Positions 43,675 to 52,186 of a DNA stretch of 61,668 nt are shown here, piece by piece. The position numbers and the translations under genes are program-made. The DNA comes from Planctomycetota bacterium. Its GTDB lineage: Bacteria > Planctomycetota > Phycisphaerae > Phycisphaerales > SM1A02. The notes below the pieces were generated by a model. It did no database searches, was not told the DNA's origin, and worked only from the letters and a program-made list of their open reading frames with translations. Location of the stretch: the NCBI GenBank assembly GCA_016872915.1, contig VGYQ01000007.1:1-61668 (forward strand). Direction: 5' to 3'. The first letter of the stretch is position 1; each line of letters begins with the position of its first letter.

Positions 43675-45180
43675 TCAGAAGGGATCCATGCCGGGCGGCA
43701 GTGGAGCAGCGTCGGTGCGTTCTTCCAAATGAGCGACAGGGAACGCACATGAGTCCACGCTGAACGCTGCGGCCGGACGGTGATTGCCCGAAAGTCCCAG
43801 TCCACCGAAGGGAAGCCGGCTGCTCGCGCCCGCCGTGCCGACATTCCAGTTCACACAGCCAGCGCGGAGCCGCGGCGCAATCGACTGCCAGCGCGCAGCA
43901 TCCGCCGTGAACACTGCCGCAGCCAAGCCGAAGCGCGTGGCGTTGGCCTGCTCCACCGCCTCGTCATCGCTGTCCACGACCGCCACCTGCAGCAGTGGAC
44001 CGAAGACTTCCTCGTCTGCCTCCCGACTGAAGCGATCGACACGAAGCACTCCAGGAGTCAGGAACCATCCCTCGCGAGCGGGCGCGCGCGCTGCGAGCAG
44101 CGACACGCACCCTTCGCGTACTCGCCGTGACTGGAAAGCGATCACCGCCTCACGCGCAGCTTCACTGATCAGCGGTCCCATGAACACGCCTGCCTCATCA
44201 CCGCCGCCAACACGAAGCCGCGATGAGACCTCCACGATCAAACGCACGAACGCATCGGCGATGCCGCGCTGCACGATCACGCGGCGCGTGCAGGTACAGC
44301 GCTGACCCGCGGTCGCGAACGCGGAGCGCACGCACTCCACCACCGCCTGTTTGAGATGGGAATCATCGAGCACGATTGCAGGATTGCTGCCGCCCATCTC
44401 CAGTGCGACGATGCGCCCGGGACGATCGAGATTCGCCTGCAGGATTCGCCGACCCACCGGCCACGATCCTGTGAACAAGATTCCATCGACGTGCTCGTGC
44501 GCGGCAAGCGCTGCCGCGCCTCCAGCACACGCTTGCACCACATTGAAGACGCCCGGCGGAAATCCTGCGGCGTCCGCGAGCTCGGCGAGCAGCTGCCCGA
44601 CCGCTGGCGTGCGTTCACTCGGCTTGAGTACCACCGTGTTGCCAAGCAGCAGCGCGGGCACGAAGTGACCGTTGGGCAGGTGGGCAGGAAAGTTGAACGG
44701 TCCGAAGACTGCCATCACGCCATGCGGACGAAAGGCGCAGACACCGCGCCGCGTCGGCGACAGATCGATGCCAAAACCACGCACGCGATCGAGTGTGCGT
44801 TCCTCGACCGTGATAGTCACTTTTTCTGCGAGCGCCTTCGCCTCGAGCAGCGCCTCACCACGCGTCTTGCCCGCCTCAAGCACCAACAGATCCGCGATAC
44901 GCGCCTCGTTCGCCGCCACGACATCACGCCATCGCAACAGCGCAGCGTGCCTTTCCTGCACTGGCGCGCACGCCCACGCTTGCGCTGCCGAGCGCGCAGC
45001 GGCGACCGCACGGTCAATGTGAACGCGCACGGGTGCCGCACTCCACACGGTGGTATTCGGCTGCGAGGGATCTGCGCTGCGGATCAGCTCCTCCCCTGCC
45101 GCGGGAAGCGTGTGCCAAGAACCGGCGATGAAGTCTGCAGGAGCCTGGCGCAGGAACCCGCGCCGCACCGCCTCGCTCAT
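43675..45180 (-). CDS. astD: N-succinylglutamate 5-semialdehyde dehydrogenase
   Basis: This 501-residue aldehyde dehydrogenase has the general-base motif VALEMGGSNPAIVLDD and the catalytic Cys in ATAGQRCTCTRRVIV. The segments FGPFNFPAHLPNGHFVPALL and FTGSWPVGRRI match AstD/AruD specifically. It would oxidise N-succinylglutamate semialdehyde to N-succinylglutamate. Its ATG overlaps the astA stop (ATGA), and it is the last gene of the operon that starts at 51371. Confidence 0.92.
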   Translation of the reverse strand: MSEAVRRGFLRQAPADFIAGSWHTLPAAGEELIRSADPSQPNTTVWSAAPVRVHIDRAVAAARSAAQAWACAPVQERHAALLRWRDVVAANEARIADLLVLEAGKTRGEALLEAKALAEKVTITVEERTLDRVRGFGIDLSPTRRGVCAFRPHGVMAVFGPFNFPAHLPNGHFVPALLLGNTVVLKPSERTPAVGQLLAELADAAGFPPGVFNVVQACAGGAAALAAHEHVDGILFTGSWPVGRRILQANLDRPGRIVALEMGGSNPAIVLDDSHLKQAVVECVRSAFATAGQRCTCTRRVIVQRGIADAFVRLIVEVSSRLRVGGGDEAGVFMGPLISEAAREAVIAFQSRRVREGCVSLLAARAPAREGWFLTPGVLRVDRFSREADEEVFGPLLQVAVVDSDDEAVEQANATRFGLAAAVFTADAARWQSIAPRLRAGCVNWNVGTAGASSRLPFGGLGLSGNHRPAAAFSVDSCAFPVAHLEERTDAAPLPPGMDPF

Positions 45181-46265
45181 GCGCGACTCCGACGGCGAGG
45201 CGCTGTCCCGCCGCGACGCCGCGTGCCCATCAGTGGCACGGCGCGCCCCTGTGCATCGAACGCTGTGAGCGCGATCTTCGTGCCCTTCGATGCGCCCAGT
45301 GCTTCGATGACTCGCTCAGGAAGCAGCACCTTCCCTGCTTTCACCGAGAATCCGCTTCGTATCGCGCGGAATCCTTGCGTGCCTGAACAGGAGACGATCC
45401 CTCGCTGCGACCCGCTCGAACCCGCACCGCCGAGCGGCAGCATCGCTGATGCCTCCACGATCGGAATGTTTGCCGTCACAGCCTCTAGGTAAGGACCACC
45501 GTCGAACGGATCGACATGCTCCTGCGGATGGAATCCGAGCTTCGTCAGCATGTGCAGCGCAGGCAGCGTTTCATCACCCACTTTGCCGACCAATTGACGC
45601 GCTTCGGGTGGCAGCAGCGATGTGTAGATCTCGACCGACGGGAACAACTTGAGGATGAACTCCTTGCTCCGCTGATTGAAAGTGTCCGCCTCGGTGTAGG
45701 AGAGATTGATGAAACGGCGTCCGAGGTAGTCCCACAGCGTGGATCGACTGTCCGGCGTCAGCGCACCCATCATCTCCGCGATGATGCGCTTCTGAAACTG
45801 CTGGGGGCGCGCAGCCATGAACTGAAAACGCGTGTGCGAGAGGAATGCGCCCAGCTTCTGCGGATGGCCACGGTAGCCCGGCGCGAGAATGAGTCCACCA
45901 ATCTCGCTCGGCCCGCTCTCATCGGTATCCAACTGGATCGTCACATGCACCTGACCCGTCCCGAGGTCCTTGCTGTAATGCTCCCGGCGTCGCACGCGGA
46001 AAAACAAGTGCGGGTGACCGGGCCATGAAATCCGCGAATACACCGTGCTGGTACCGATCACCGACCCCGAGTCGGTGTCCTCCAGCACGAAGACGAACTC
46101 TCGTCCGCGTGCATCCCGCACCGAGCCAGCAAAGGCGCGGCGGCTGCGATCCAACTTCGCCGCGAGCGCATCGCGGTCCTGCGGAAGATTGAAAGAGTGC
46201 ACGAGCCGCGCAAGCTTCAGCAGCTGCGGCATGTCCTCGATGGTCGCTTCACGAATGACGAACAT
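45177..46265 (-). CDS. astA: Arginine/ornithine N-succinyltransferase
   Basis: This 362-residue protein matches AstA/AruF/AruG: MFVIREATIEDMPQLLKLA at the N-terminus, then VHVTIQLDTDESGPSEIGGL, LSYTEADTFNQRSKEFILKL and FHPQEHVDPFDGGPYLEA. It transfers succinyl from succinyl-CoA to the alpha-amino group of arginine (and of ornithine in pseudomonads). ATG 46265 gives the standard N-terminus and follows the aminotransferase stop by one base. A basic tail of about 15 residues ends the protein. AstB, the succinylarginine dihydrolase, is missing nearby. Confidence 0.92.
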   Translation of the reverse strand: MFVIREATIEDMPQLLKLARLVHSFNLPQDRDALAAKLDRSRRAFAGSVRDARGREFVFVLEDTDSGSVIGTSTVYSRISWPGHPHLFFRVRRREHYSKDLGTGQVHVTIQLDTDESGPSEIGGLILAPGYRGHPQKLGAFLSHTRFQFMAARPQQFQKRIIAEMMGALTPDSRSTLWDYLGRRFINLSYTEADTFNQRSKEFILKLFPSVEIYTSLLPPEARQLVGKVGDETLPALHMLTKLGFHPQEHVDPFDGGPYLEAVTANIPIVEASAMLPLGGAGSSGSQRGIVSCSGTQGFRAIRSGFSVKAGKVLLPERVIEALGASKGTKIALTAFDAQGRAVPLMGTRRRGGTAPRRRSRA

Positions 46266-46266
46266 G

Positions 46267-47730
46267 TCACGCCACCTTCCCCAGCGCACGCTCCACGATT
46301 TCGAAGACCGGACCAAACTGCGCGGGCTCCATCACGCCGATGGGAGGCAGCAATCGCAAGTGATAGGGACCATGACCACACGTGAGCGCAATCACACCTT
46401 CGTCAAACATGGCCTTCAGCAGACTGTTGAGGCGTTCCTTGCTGCCGCCCAAAGGCGAGAGGCGCATCATGCCGCCCGTGCCGCCGACATGGGAGGGCTG
46501 CGGTCGTCCAAAACTGTCGAGCACCGGCGGGAAGAACTCGGGGCGTCTGCGCACCAGGTCCTCGGCCCGTTCGCGAAAGGCGCGGTGGAGCGCGGCGATT
46601 CGACCATTCGGCCCGTAATAGCCGCCGTCGCGCAGCGTTTCGAGTGCACGCCGGCCGACATGAAACGCACTTGTGCTCGAACTGAACGTGCCTGCGAGCA
46701 GCCCCGGCTGCGGATTGAACTCCTCACGAAAGAGGCACGCACACACCTGACTCAGTTTCCCGACTGTCGCGACATCGATGTATTCACCAAGACCAAGTGT
46801 CTCGAACGCGAACATGCATTCGGTGCGGCCGAACGATTGAACTTCATCCGCCCAAACAGGAATGCCGCTTTCGCGGCAGATACGCATCAGCGCCTCCAAG
46901 TACGAACGCGGCGCGACGCGGAAGCCGCCCTCCCCCTGTACCAGTTCCATCACGAAGCACGCGTGCTGCTTCGGGTACCTCGCGACCAATTGCTTCAAAT
47001 GCCACACGGCGATCTCCGTCGAACGCGCCCCGAGCGACTCGTCGTAGTACGGCATGTAGTCCACCAGGATGTTCTGCACGAGGCCCTGTCGATACCCGGC
47101 CGTATCACCGATCTGACTCATGGTGGTCGAGCGCCCCATAAAGCAGTCTGCGAAGGCGATGATGCGCGGCGCACTGCCTGTCTTCTGCTGGCACACCTTC
47201 AGCGCATTCTCATTCGCCATGCAACCGGAGTTGGTGATGAAGCAGTGGCGCAGCGCGCTTGTGCGAGCCGCTTCCGTCTGCAGGATGTCGGCCACAGCGA
47301 GCACATCGGCATTCGGCTGCAGGTGACCGCCCATGCAAATGTCCGAGAGCGCGCCGACCACGGCGGCCTCCACCATGCGCGCATCGGAGTGGCCAAACAT
47401 ATGAACGCCAATGCCACTGATCATGTCCCACTTGACGCTGCCGTCGGCCAGTTGCACCAATGCTCCATTGCCGATGCCCGCGCCGATGTAGGGGTACATC
47501 GTGGGTCGCCCGCGTAGCGCGTTATGTCGCTGCAGCCACGCCGCGGCAGCCGATGCCCGTGCCGGATCTGCAGGCCGAACGTCGGTGATGCCATCTTGGA
47601 AACGGCGCAGCTCCACGAGGATTGCATCGACCGCGGCACGGACCGCTGGCACCCGCATCAGTGGTGGTGTCGCATCGAGTGCGCCGCCAGTCGCAGCCAT
47701 CGCAGCGTTTTGGGGAGGCGCGGAGGTCAT
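46267..47730 (-). CDS. Class III aminotransferase, probable succinylornithine transaminase
   Basis: This 487-residue PLP enzyme has VWADEVQSFGRT (PLP-binding Asp), the probable Schiff-base Lys in DVATVGKLSQVCAC, and FITNSGCMANENALK. It is longer than typical AstC/ArgD (about 400 residues) and resembles the larger lysine or ornithine omega-aminotransferases. Position next to astA and astD suggests conversion of N-succinylornithine to N-succinylglutamate semialdehyde. ATG 47730 overlaps the M20 stop (ATGA). Confidence 0.83.
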   Translation of the reverse strand: MTSAPPQNAAMAATGGALDATPPLMRVPAVRAAVDAILVELRRFQDGITDVRPADPARASAAAAWLQRHNALRGRPTMYPYIGAGIGNGALVQLADGSVKWDMISGIGVHMFGHSDARMVEAAVVGALSDICMGGHLQPNADVLAVADILQTEAARTSALRHCFITNSGCMANENALKVCQQKTGSAPRIIAFADCFMGRSTTMSQIGDTAGYRQGLVQNILVDYMPYYDESLGARSTEIAVWHLKQLVARYPKQHACFVMELVQGEGGFRVAPRSYLEALMRICRESGIPVWADEVQSFGRTECMFAFETLGLGEYIDVATVGKLSQVCACLFREEFNPQPGLLAGTFSSSTSAFHVGRRALETLRDGGYYGPNGRIAALHRAFRERAEDLVRRRPEFFPPVLDSFGRPQPSHVGGTGGMMRLSPLGGSKERLNSLLKAMFDEGVIALTCGHGPYHLRLLPPIGVMEPAQFGPVFEIVERALGKVA

Positions 47731-48953
47731 GTTTGGCATGGTACGGCCAGGCGTTCCATGATCCGCTGCATGAGCAGCGCAAGAATCGAAGCTCGCTCAC
47801 ACAGGCTGTTCACCACCACAAACTCATCCGTCCGGTGCAAGTTGCCGCCGCGGACACCAAGCCCATCGAGGCAAGGCAAACCCACATGCTGCAGCACATT
47901 TGCATCGCTCACGCCACCCGTCGATACCGCACTGCACGCTGATCCAACCTTCGCCGCGCATTCCACTGCACACGCAGCGAGCGCTTGGACCGCTGCAGTC
48001 GCCGGCTTTGCCGGGCGGTTGTGCAGCGCCTCGACTGTCACACGCGGCAACGCATCTTCGCTCGTCACAATCGAACGCAACACTTCGTCCACACGCGCGC
48101 GCGCGGATGCCGTGAAATAGCGGGCGTTCCCCCACGCTGCCGCAGCGGCAGGCACAATGTTGGTTGCATCGCCGCCCTCGAGCGGACCAATGTTCAGAAT
48201 GCAGCCGTTCGCGGGATCGTTCGCCGCAAGCACGGTGCAGATGGACTGCGCGAGCGCATGCACCGCCGACACCCCGCGCGCCGCGTCACGCCCCGCATGC
48301 GCGGCACGCCCCTTCACATCGATACGAAACTGCGCAGACCCAGGTCGTTCCACGACGAAGTCGCTGCCCACCGCGGGCTCAAGCACGAGTCCGACATCAC
48401 ACTCCTGCGCCACGCGCTCCAAGATCGCCGTGCTTCGGAAACTTCCCGTCTCCTCGTCCGCGTTCAGCAGGAAAGTCCAGTGTGGGTGCACGCCGACCTC
48501 CGCAAGCGACTCGAGCGCCCCGAGTGCCACGATCAGACCACCCTTCATGTCCGCTGCGCCAGGACCCTCGCGCATGCCCCCCTGCTCCGCGCCCAGTGAT
48601 CGGAACGCTCCGAAGGGATCATGCACCGTGTCAAGATGACCGCTGAGCAGCAGTTTCGGCCCGCCCGAGCTGCCACCGCTCCGCGCGATGAGCACATCAC
48701 CCTCATCATCGCCCAAGACGCCGTCGCGCAGCCACTGCGGACGAGCCCCGCCCTTCACGCGTTCCACACGCGCACCGAGCGCCTCGAGCCGGGTACGCAT
48801 CCACACGCGCGCCGCATCAAGCCCCGCCCGATGACCGCAACCTGTCGGCATCGCCACCAACGTCGCAAGATCTGCCTCCATCGATCCCCGCCGTCGATGC
48901 GCCGCATCGATCACGCGCTGCTCGGCAGCGGTGACCCGCGCATCACCGCCCAT
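47727..48953 (-). CDS. M20 family metallopeptidase, candidate succinylglutamate desuccinylase
   Basis: This 408-residue di-zinc hydrolase has the ligand and catalytic motifs LLLSGHLDTVHDP, REGPGAADMKGGL, NADEETGSF and LHRTDEFVVV, and the dimerisation-domain motif GGDATNIVPAAAAA. The order and wording resemble carboxypeptidase G2, which releases glutamate from N-acyl conjugates. In an operon with astA and astD it is a natural candidate to split N-succinylglutamate, the job of unrelated AstE elsewhere. ATG 48953 overlaps dapF by 11 bases. ArgE/DapE-like activity is the main alternative, given dapF next door. Confidence 0.85.
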   Translation of the reverse strand: MGGDARVTAAEQRVIDAAHRRRGSMEADLATLVAMPTGCGHRAGLDAARVWMRTRLEALGARVERVKGGARPQWLRDGVLGDDEGDVLIARSGGSSGGPKLLLSGHLDTVHDPFGAFRSLGAEQGGMREGPGAADMKGGLIVALGALESLAEVGVHPHWTFLLNADEETGSFRSTAILERVAQECDVGLVLEPAVGSDFVVERPGSAQFRIDVKGRAAHAGRDAARGVSAVHALAQSICTVLAANDPANGCILNIGPLEGGDATNIVPAAAAAWGNARYFTASARARVDEVLRSIVTSEDALPRVTVEALHNRPAKPATAAVQALAACAVECAAKVGSACSAVSTGGVSDANVLQHVGLPCLDGLGVRGGNLHRTDEFVVVNSLCERASILALLMQRIMERLAVPCQT

Positions 48954-49914
48954 GACACACCTCCAACGCACCACCCCAGACACCATCGAATGCATGCGTG
49001 GCTGGTCCTCGCATTCGAACGGCGCCGCTCTCCGAGTCCCACTCGATCCGGAGCCGCCCGCCCGGCAGGTCGATGTTCGCCGACCGTGTGCATCGATCCT
49101 CAAGAACCCCCGCCACCAGAACGGCACTCGCTCCGGTCCCGCACGCGAGCGTGATGCCTGAGCCGCGTTCCCATGTACGCATGCGCAGGTGATCGCGCCC
49201 GCAGACCGCCGCGAAGTGCACATTGATGCGCTGGGGGAAGAACGCATGATGCTCAATCGCCGCGCCCACACGCTCCAGCGGAACACGATCGGGATCGCCG
49301 CACCAGAACACGATGTGCGGATTCCCCATCGACACCAGCGTCGCATTGGGCTCGGTACGGGAGGCACTCCACCACGCAAGATCACTTTCCGCGTGCATGC
49401 CGACACGAGCAGCATGCACCGCGATCGCCTCGCGCCACATCGGGAGATCAAACGGAACACCGACGAGCCGATCATCGGGCGACGCGCCGGGCCACCGCGC
49501 ACCGATCTGCGAGAGGGACAACATCGGCGCCCCCATATCGACTTCGGCCTCGCACACGAACCCATCGGCGCCGCGCCACCACCGGACCGACAGCACGCCG
49601 CGTCCCGTTTCAATGCGGAGTGGATTCGCGGCGGACATCCCGCGGTCCACCACGAACTTGGCGACGCACCGAAGTCCATTACCGCACATCTGCGCCTCAC
49701 TGCCATCCGCATTGAAGATTCGCATGCGCGCATCGGCTGCACACCCCTCACTCGGGCGAGCCACCAGAATCACTCCATCACCACCGATGGCCGTGTGCCG
49801 ATCGCTGACCGCGCGCGCAAGCGCAGCCGGATCCGGCACGTGCTCTGCATCGGCATCGACGTACACGTAGTCGTTGCCAATGCCGTGCATCTTGCTGAAG
49901 CGAATGGGGTTCAT
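48943..49914 (-). CDS. dapF: Diaminopimelate epimerase
   Basis: This 323-residue cofactor-free epimerase converts LL- to meso-diaminopimelate for lysine and peptidoglycan synthesis. The two catalytic cysteines are in FNADGSEAQMCGNGLRC and TLACGTGASAVL; HGIGNDYVYVDA marks the N-terminus. It is about 45 residues longer than E. coli DapF, mainly in the middle. Its ATG overlaps the upstream stop (ATGA). Its presence supports meso-DAP murein in this organism. Confidence 0.95.
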   Translation of the reverse strand: MNPIRFSKMHGIGNDYVYVDADAEHVPDPAALARAVSDRHTAIGGDGVILVARPSEGCAADARMRIFNADGSEAQMCGNGLRCVAKFVVDRGMSAANPLRIETGRGVLSVRWWRGADGFVCEAEVDMGAPMLSLSQIGARWPGASPDDRLVGVPFDLPMWREAIAVHAARVGMHAESDLAWWSASRTEPNATLVSMGNPHIVFWCGDPDRVPLERVGAAIEHHAFFPQRINVHFAAVCGRDHLRMRTWERGSGITLACGTGASAVLVAGVLEDRCTRSANIDLPGGRLRIEWDSESGAVRMRGPATHAFDGVWGGALEVCHGR

Positions 49915-51371
49915 GCGTCAGGCCGTATCACTTCGCCAAGATCAATCACCACCTTGCCACGGCGATAGAAGTCTGCATTGATTCGATCGCGATCAATGAA
50001 GGTAAAGACAAGCCCATTCACGCCTGTCGCATCCGCGTAGGCGAAGTCGCCCCAGTGCGGGCCTGCATAGCGTCGATTGTCATACGCCTGTGCATGGTTA
50101 TGGAAATGGAAGAGCGCGTCGTAGCCCGCTTCGAACATGTCGTTCGATGCCTCGAATCGCACATCGCTGCCCACTTGGACGGGCGCGAACTCCACAATCT
50201 CAAATCGCCCCTGCGCATCGAGTCGCAGCAAACCGCCGTACTCGGTGCGGCGGTCCGCCTGATCCCGATCGGCGATCTCGAACAGATGCGCCCGAAGCGG
50301 CGGCTGTCGCAGCGCATCACGCGCCACCAGCACTGCTGCGCAGTCACCCCAATCGAGGTTCGGCGCATGCGCACGAGGCGTCTCTGCCAGTTCCGTTCCA
50401 TACCCCTCGAACGATGCGCTGTAGCGACGCTCACTTTGCGCCGCGAGCGCAGCTGAAACATCTGCAAAGAGTTCATCACGCGATCGCGTCAGCAGCGCTG
50501 GCTGCATGCGCGCCACAGCCACCAGCACGGCAATATCCCGTGGCTCAAGCGAAGTGCGAACATCCGGCGGCAGTTTCGCTGCGGCGGCACGCGCCTCATC
50601 CCAGAACGCACGCTTCTCCGGCTTCAGCAGCGCGCGCATCCAGAGGATCTCCTCACGGTTCGATGGGATCACGCCAAGATCATTGGCGCAGCGGCGCATG
50701 TCGAGCACAAAGGAGTCGGTCGTCGCCAACGACTGGTCCGCGAGTACATCCAGTATGCGTTGGCGTTCACCGGTGGCCAGCAGCAGCTCCCAGCAGCGTG
50801 CGCGAAGGTTCGCCTCCTTGATCGGATCACTGCGAAGCAGCAGGTCAAGGAGCACTTGCGGCACCCGCTCCTTCCCCCAGAGCTTGCAGAGCGCGTGATA
50901 TTCGGGGCGATCGTAAAGTTTGACGGCAAGAATCGGCAGCGGGACCGCCCACGCGCGTACGAGCGTCTGCGTCATGTCCTTCCAGCCGAGCAGTGCGATG
51001 CGGCGACACACCTCGGTGCGCCACTCGTACTGCAGCATGCGTGGCAGGTTGAGTTCGAGCACCGACTTGAGACCCTCCGGGTCGTAGCGAATCAACCGCT
51101 CCCAGGCTTCATCCCTCAGCGCACGCACATAGTCCGGCTGCACCACGATGCGACGCAGTGCCTTCAGATAGGCGGGATCGGTGGGATCTGCGTCGAGCAA
51201 TTGCATCGCCGCGAGTTGCCGTGCAGGCACGAGATCCGTCCGCCCGAGCGACTCGAGTGGATCGCCCGCTGGTGTTGCTGCGCACGATGCCATCCACAGG
51301 CACGAGGTTGTCAGAAGCGCTCGCCACACTCGGCGCAGCAGCCGCGGGCACGTGCCTTCCGTGGCGTTCAT
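49911..51371 (-). CDS. Lipoprotein with alpha-helical (HEAT-like) repeats and a possible JAMM-like C-terminus
   Basis: This 486-residue protein has a lipoprotein signal (LLTTSCLWMASC, Cys30). Residues about 45-330 are predicted helical repeats of HEAT style. The C-terminal 130 residues are beta-rich and contain FHFHNHAQAYDNRRYAGPHW followed by GDFAYAD, which loosely matches the HxH...D metal pattern of JAMM proteases; the upstream Glu is not certain. It is first in the operon that includes dapF and the ast-like genes. TACACT lies six bases before the ATG. Function is unknown. Confidence 0.7.
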   Translation of the reverse strand: MNATEGTCPRLLRRVWRALLTTSCLWMASCAATPAGDPLESLGRTDLVPARQLAAMQLLDADPTDPAYLKALRRIVVQPDYVRALRDEAWERLIRYDPEGLKSVLELNLPRMLQYEWRTEVCRRIALLGWKDMTQTLVRAWAVPLPILAVKLYDRPEYHALCKLWGKERVPQVLLDLLLRSDPIKEANLRARCWELLLATGERQRILDVLADQSLATTDSFVLDMRRCANDLGVIPSNREEILWMRALLKPEKRAFWDEARAAAAKLPPDVRTSLEPRDIAVLVAVARMQPALLTRSRDELFADVSAALAAQSERRYSASFEGYGTELAETPRAHAPNLDWGDCAAVLVARDALRQPPLRAHLFEIADRDQADRRTEYGGLLRLDAQGRFEIVEFAPVQVGSDVRFEASNDMFEAGYDALFHFHNHAQAYDNRRYAGPHWGDFAYADATGVNGLVFTFIDRDRINADFYRRGKVVIDLGEVIRPDA

Positions 51372-51377
51372 GGCTGC

Positions 51378-51401
51378 AGTGTAAGGAGTTCGATCTACAC
51401 T
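51378..51401. promoter_or_regulatory. Divergent TACACT elements between the ast-like operon and the NFU gene
   Basis: Minus-strand TACACT (51383-51378) is six bases before ATG 51371, and plus-strand TACACT (51396-51401) is ten bases before ATG 51412. The whole divergent control region is about 40 bases. Confidence 0.45.
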
Positions 51402-51411
51402 TCACCCCTTC

Positions 51412-51693
51412 ATGGCATCGGCACGAGGCAACCGAAGCGAAGAACCCGCCGAAGGCGGCTGCAGCGATGCATTGCTGCCTCGAGTCCGCGCTGTCGTGGA
51501 CTTGATGCGGCCAGACATCCAGGCGGATGGCGGGGATGTGGAAGTCGTCGCGGTTGAGGCGGGAGTCGTTCAGGTACGGCTGCACGGCGCCTGTGTGGGA
51601 TGTCCCTCAAGTCGCATGACATTGCAGGATGGACTCGCGCGCCTGCTTCGGGAGCGGATCCCAGAGGTTTCTGGGGTCGCAGCAGTCAAATAG
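51412..51693 (+). CDS. NFU domain protein (iron-sulfur cluster carrier)
   Basis: This 93-residue protein is a single NifU C-terminal domain: PDIQADGGDVEVVAVE and the cluster-binding CxxC motif HGACVGCPSSRMTLQ. Such proteins bind a 4Fe-4S cluster at a dimer interface and hand it to target apoproteins. No isc or suf genes are in the window. The short leader after TACACT leaves no room for a Shine-Dalgarno. Confidence 0.9.
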   Translation: MASARGNRSEEPAEGGCSDALLPRVRAVVDLMRPDIQADGGDVEVVAVEAGVVQVRLHGACVGCPSSRMTLQDGLARLLRERIPEVSGVAAVK

Positions 51694-51711
51694 AGCGGGC
51701 TCGGAGGGCGT

Positions 51712-51945
51712 TCAGGCGCCGCCTTCAGCGGGCCGAATCTGTCCAATGACGTTCTTGGTGGGGTCGACGGCGCCGGCGAGAATCTGCTCCGCGACTTCCT
51801 TGCGGTGGACCGCGACTTCGCGCGGAAACTCGAAGGCAATGCGAACACGGTCGCCCTTGATGGAAGCGATACGAACGATGCCGATCGGGGACGCAGGGTT
51901 CCCGATAACGACCTCTTCGCCTTCTCGTCGAGTGATGACCAGCAT
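51712..51945 (-). CDS. csrA: Carbon storage regulator CsrA
   Basis: This 77-residue protein begins MLVITRREGEEVVIG and has the RNA-binding strand PREVAVHRKEV with the critical Arg, as in E. coli CsrA. CsrA dimers bind GGA motifs in hairpin loops of mRNAs, usually over the Shine-Dalgarno sequence. A C-terminal extension of about 20 residues follows. AGGAGG (51960-51955) lies nine bases before the ATG, one of the few strong Shine-Dalgarno sequences here and itself a potential CsrA site. The leader and the next RNA element upstream are rich in GGA hairpins. No flagellar genes are nearby, so the classical fliW partner is absent. Confidence 0.95.
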   Translation of the reverse strand: MLVITRREGEEVVIGNPASPIGIVRIASIKGDRVRIAFEFPREVAVHRKEVAEQILAGAVDPTKNVIGQIRPAEGGA

Positions 51946-51998
51946 GCCGTCGGACCTCCTGCCCTGATGCAGCGGGGCTTCACCCGCTGACTTGGTCG

Positions 51999-52035
51999 GT
52001 TCGCCTCCGGCGCACCATGCGCCTTCCCTGCGAAC
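51999..52035 (-). promoter_or_regulatory. Structured csrA leader with GGA-containing internal loop
   Basis: In the minus-strand RNA, GTTCGC (52035-52030) pairs with GCGAAC (52004-51999) and GGCGCA (52023-52018) pairs with TGCGCC (52014-52009) around TGG. The internal loop exposes AGGGAA on one side and GGAG on the other. Together with AGGAGG at the ribosome binding site it could allow CsrA autoregulation. A weak promoter, TTGGTT (52088-52083) and GATGCT (52065-52060) with 17-base spacing, would produce this leader. Confidence 0.45.
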
Positions 52036-52150
52036 AACTTGGACGAGTGTCATCGACCAAGCATCCGACCTACTTGAAGGGTAACCAAGATGGACCCAAA
52101 GACGATGAAACTGCAGCAAAACAGGCGAAAATTGCCCGTTATCGGAGCAT

Positions 52151-52186
52151 AAAAAAAGCCCCCGCGTCGGGCCAGTGACGCGGGGG
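52151..52186 (-). terminator. Rho-independent terminator after mraZ and the GGA-hairpin RNA
   Basis: On the minus strand GACGCGGGGG-type pairing joins 52186-52177 with 52168-52159 (10 bp, 8-base loop), then one C and seven T (52157-52151). It ends transcription that enters from mraZ, 180 bases upstream. Confidence 0.88.

Noticed and set aside
48954-49751. N-terminal extension of the M20 peptidase
   Set aside because: The open frame runs inside dapF on the same strand. M20 homology begins near ATG 48953, so the extension is a shadow of dapF.
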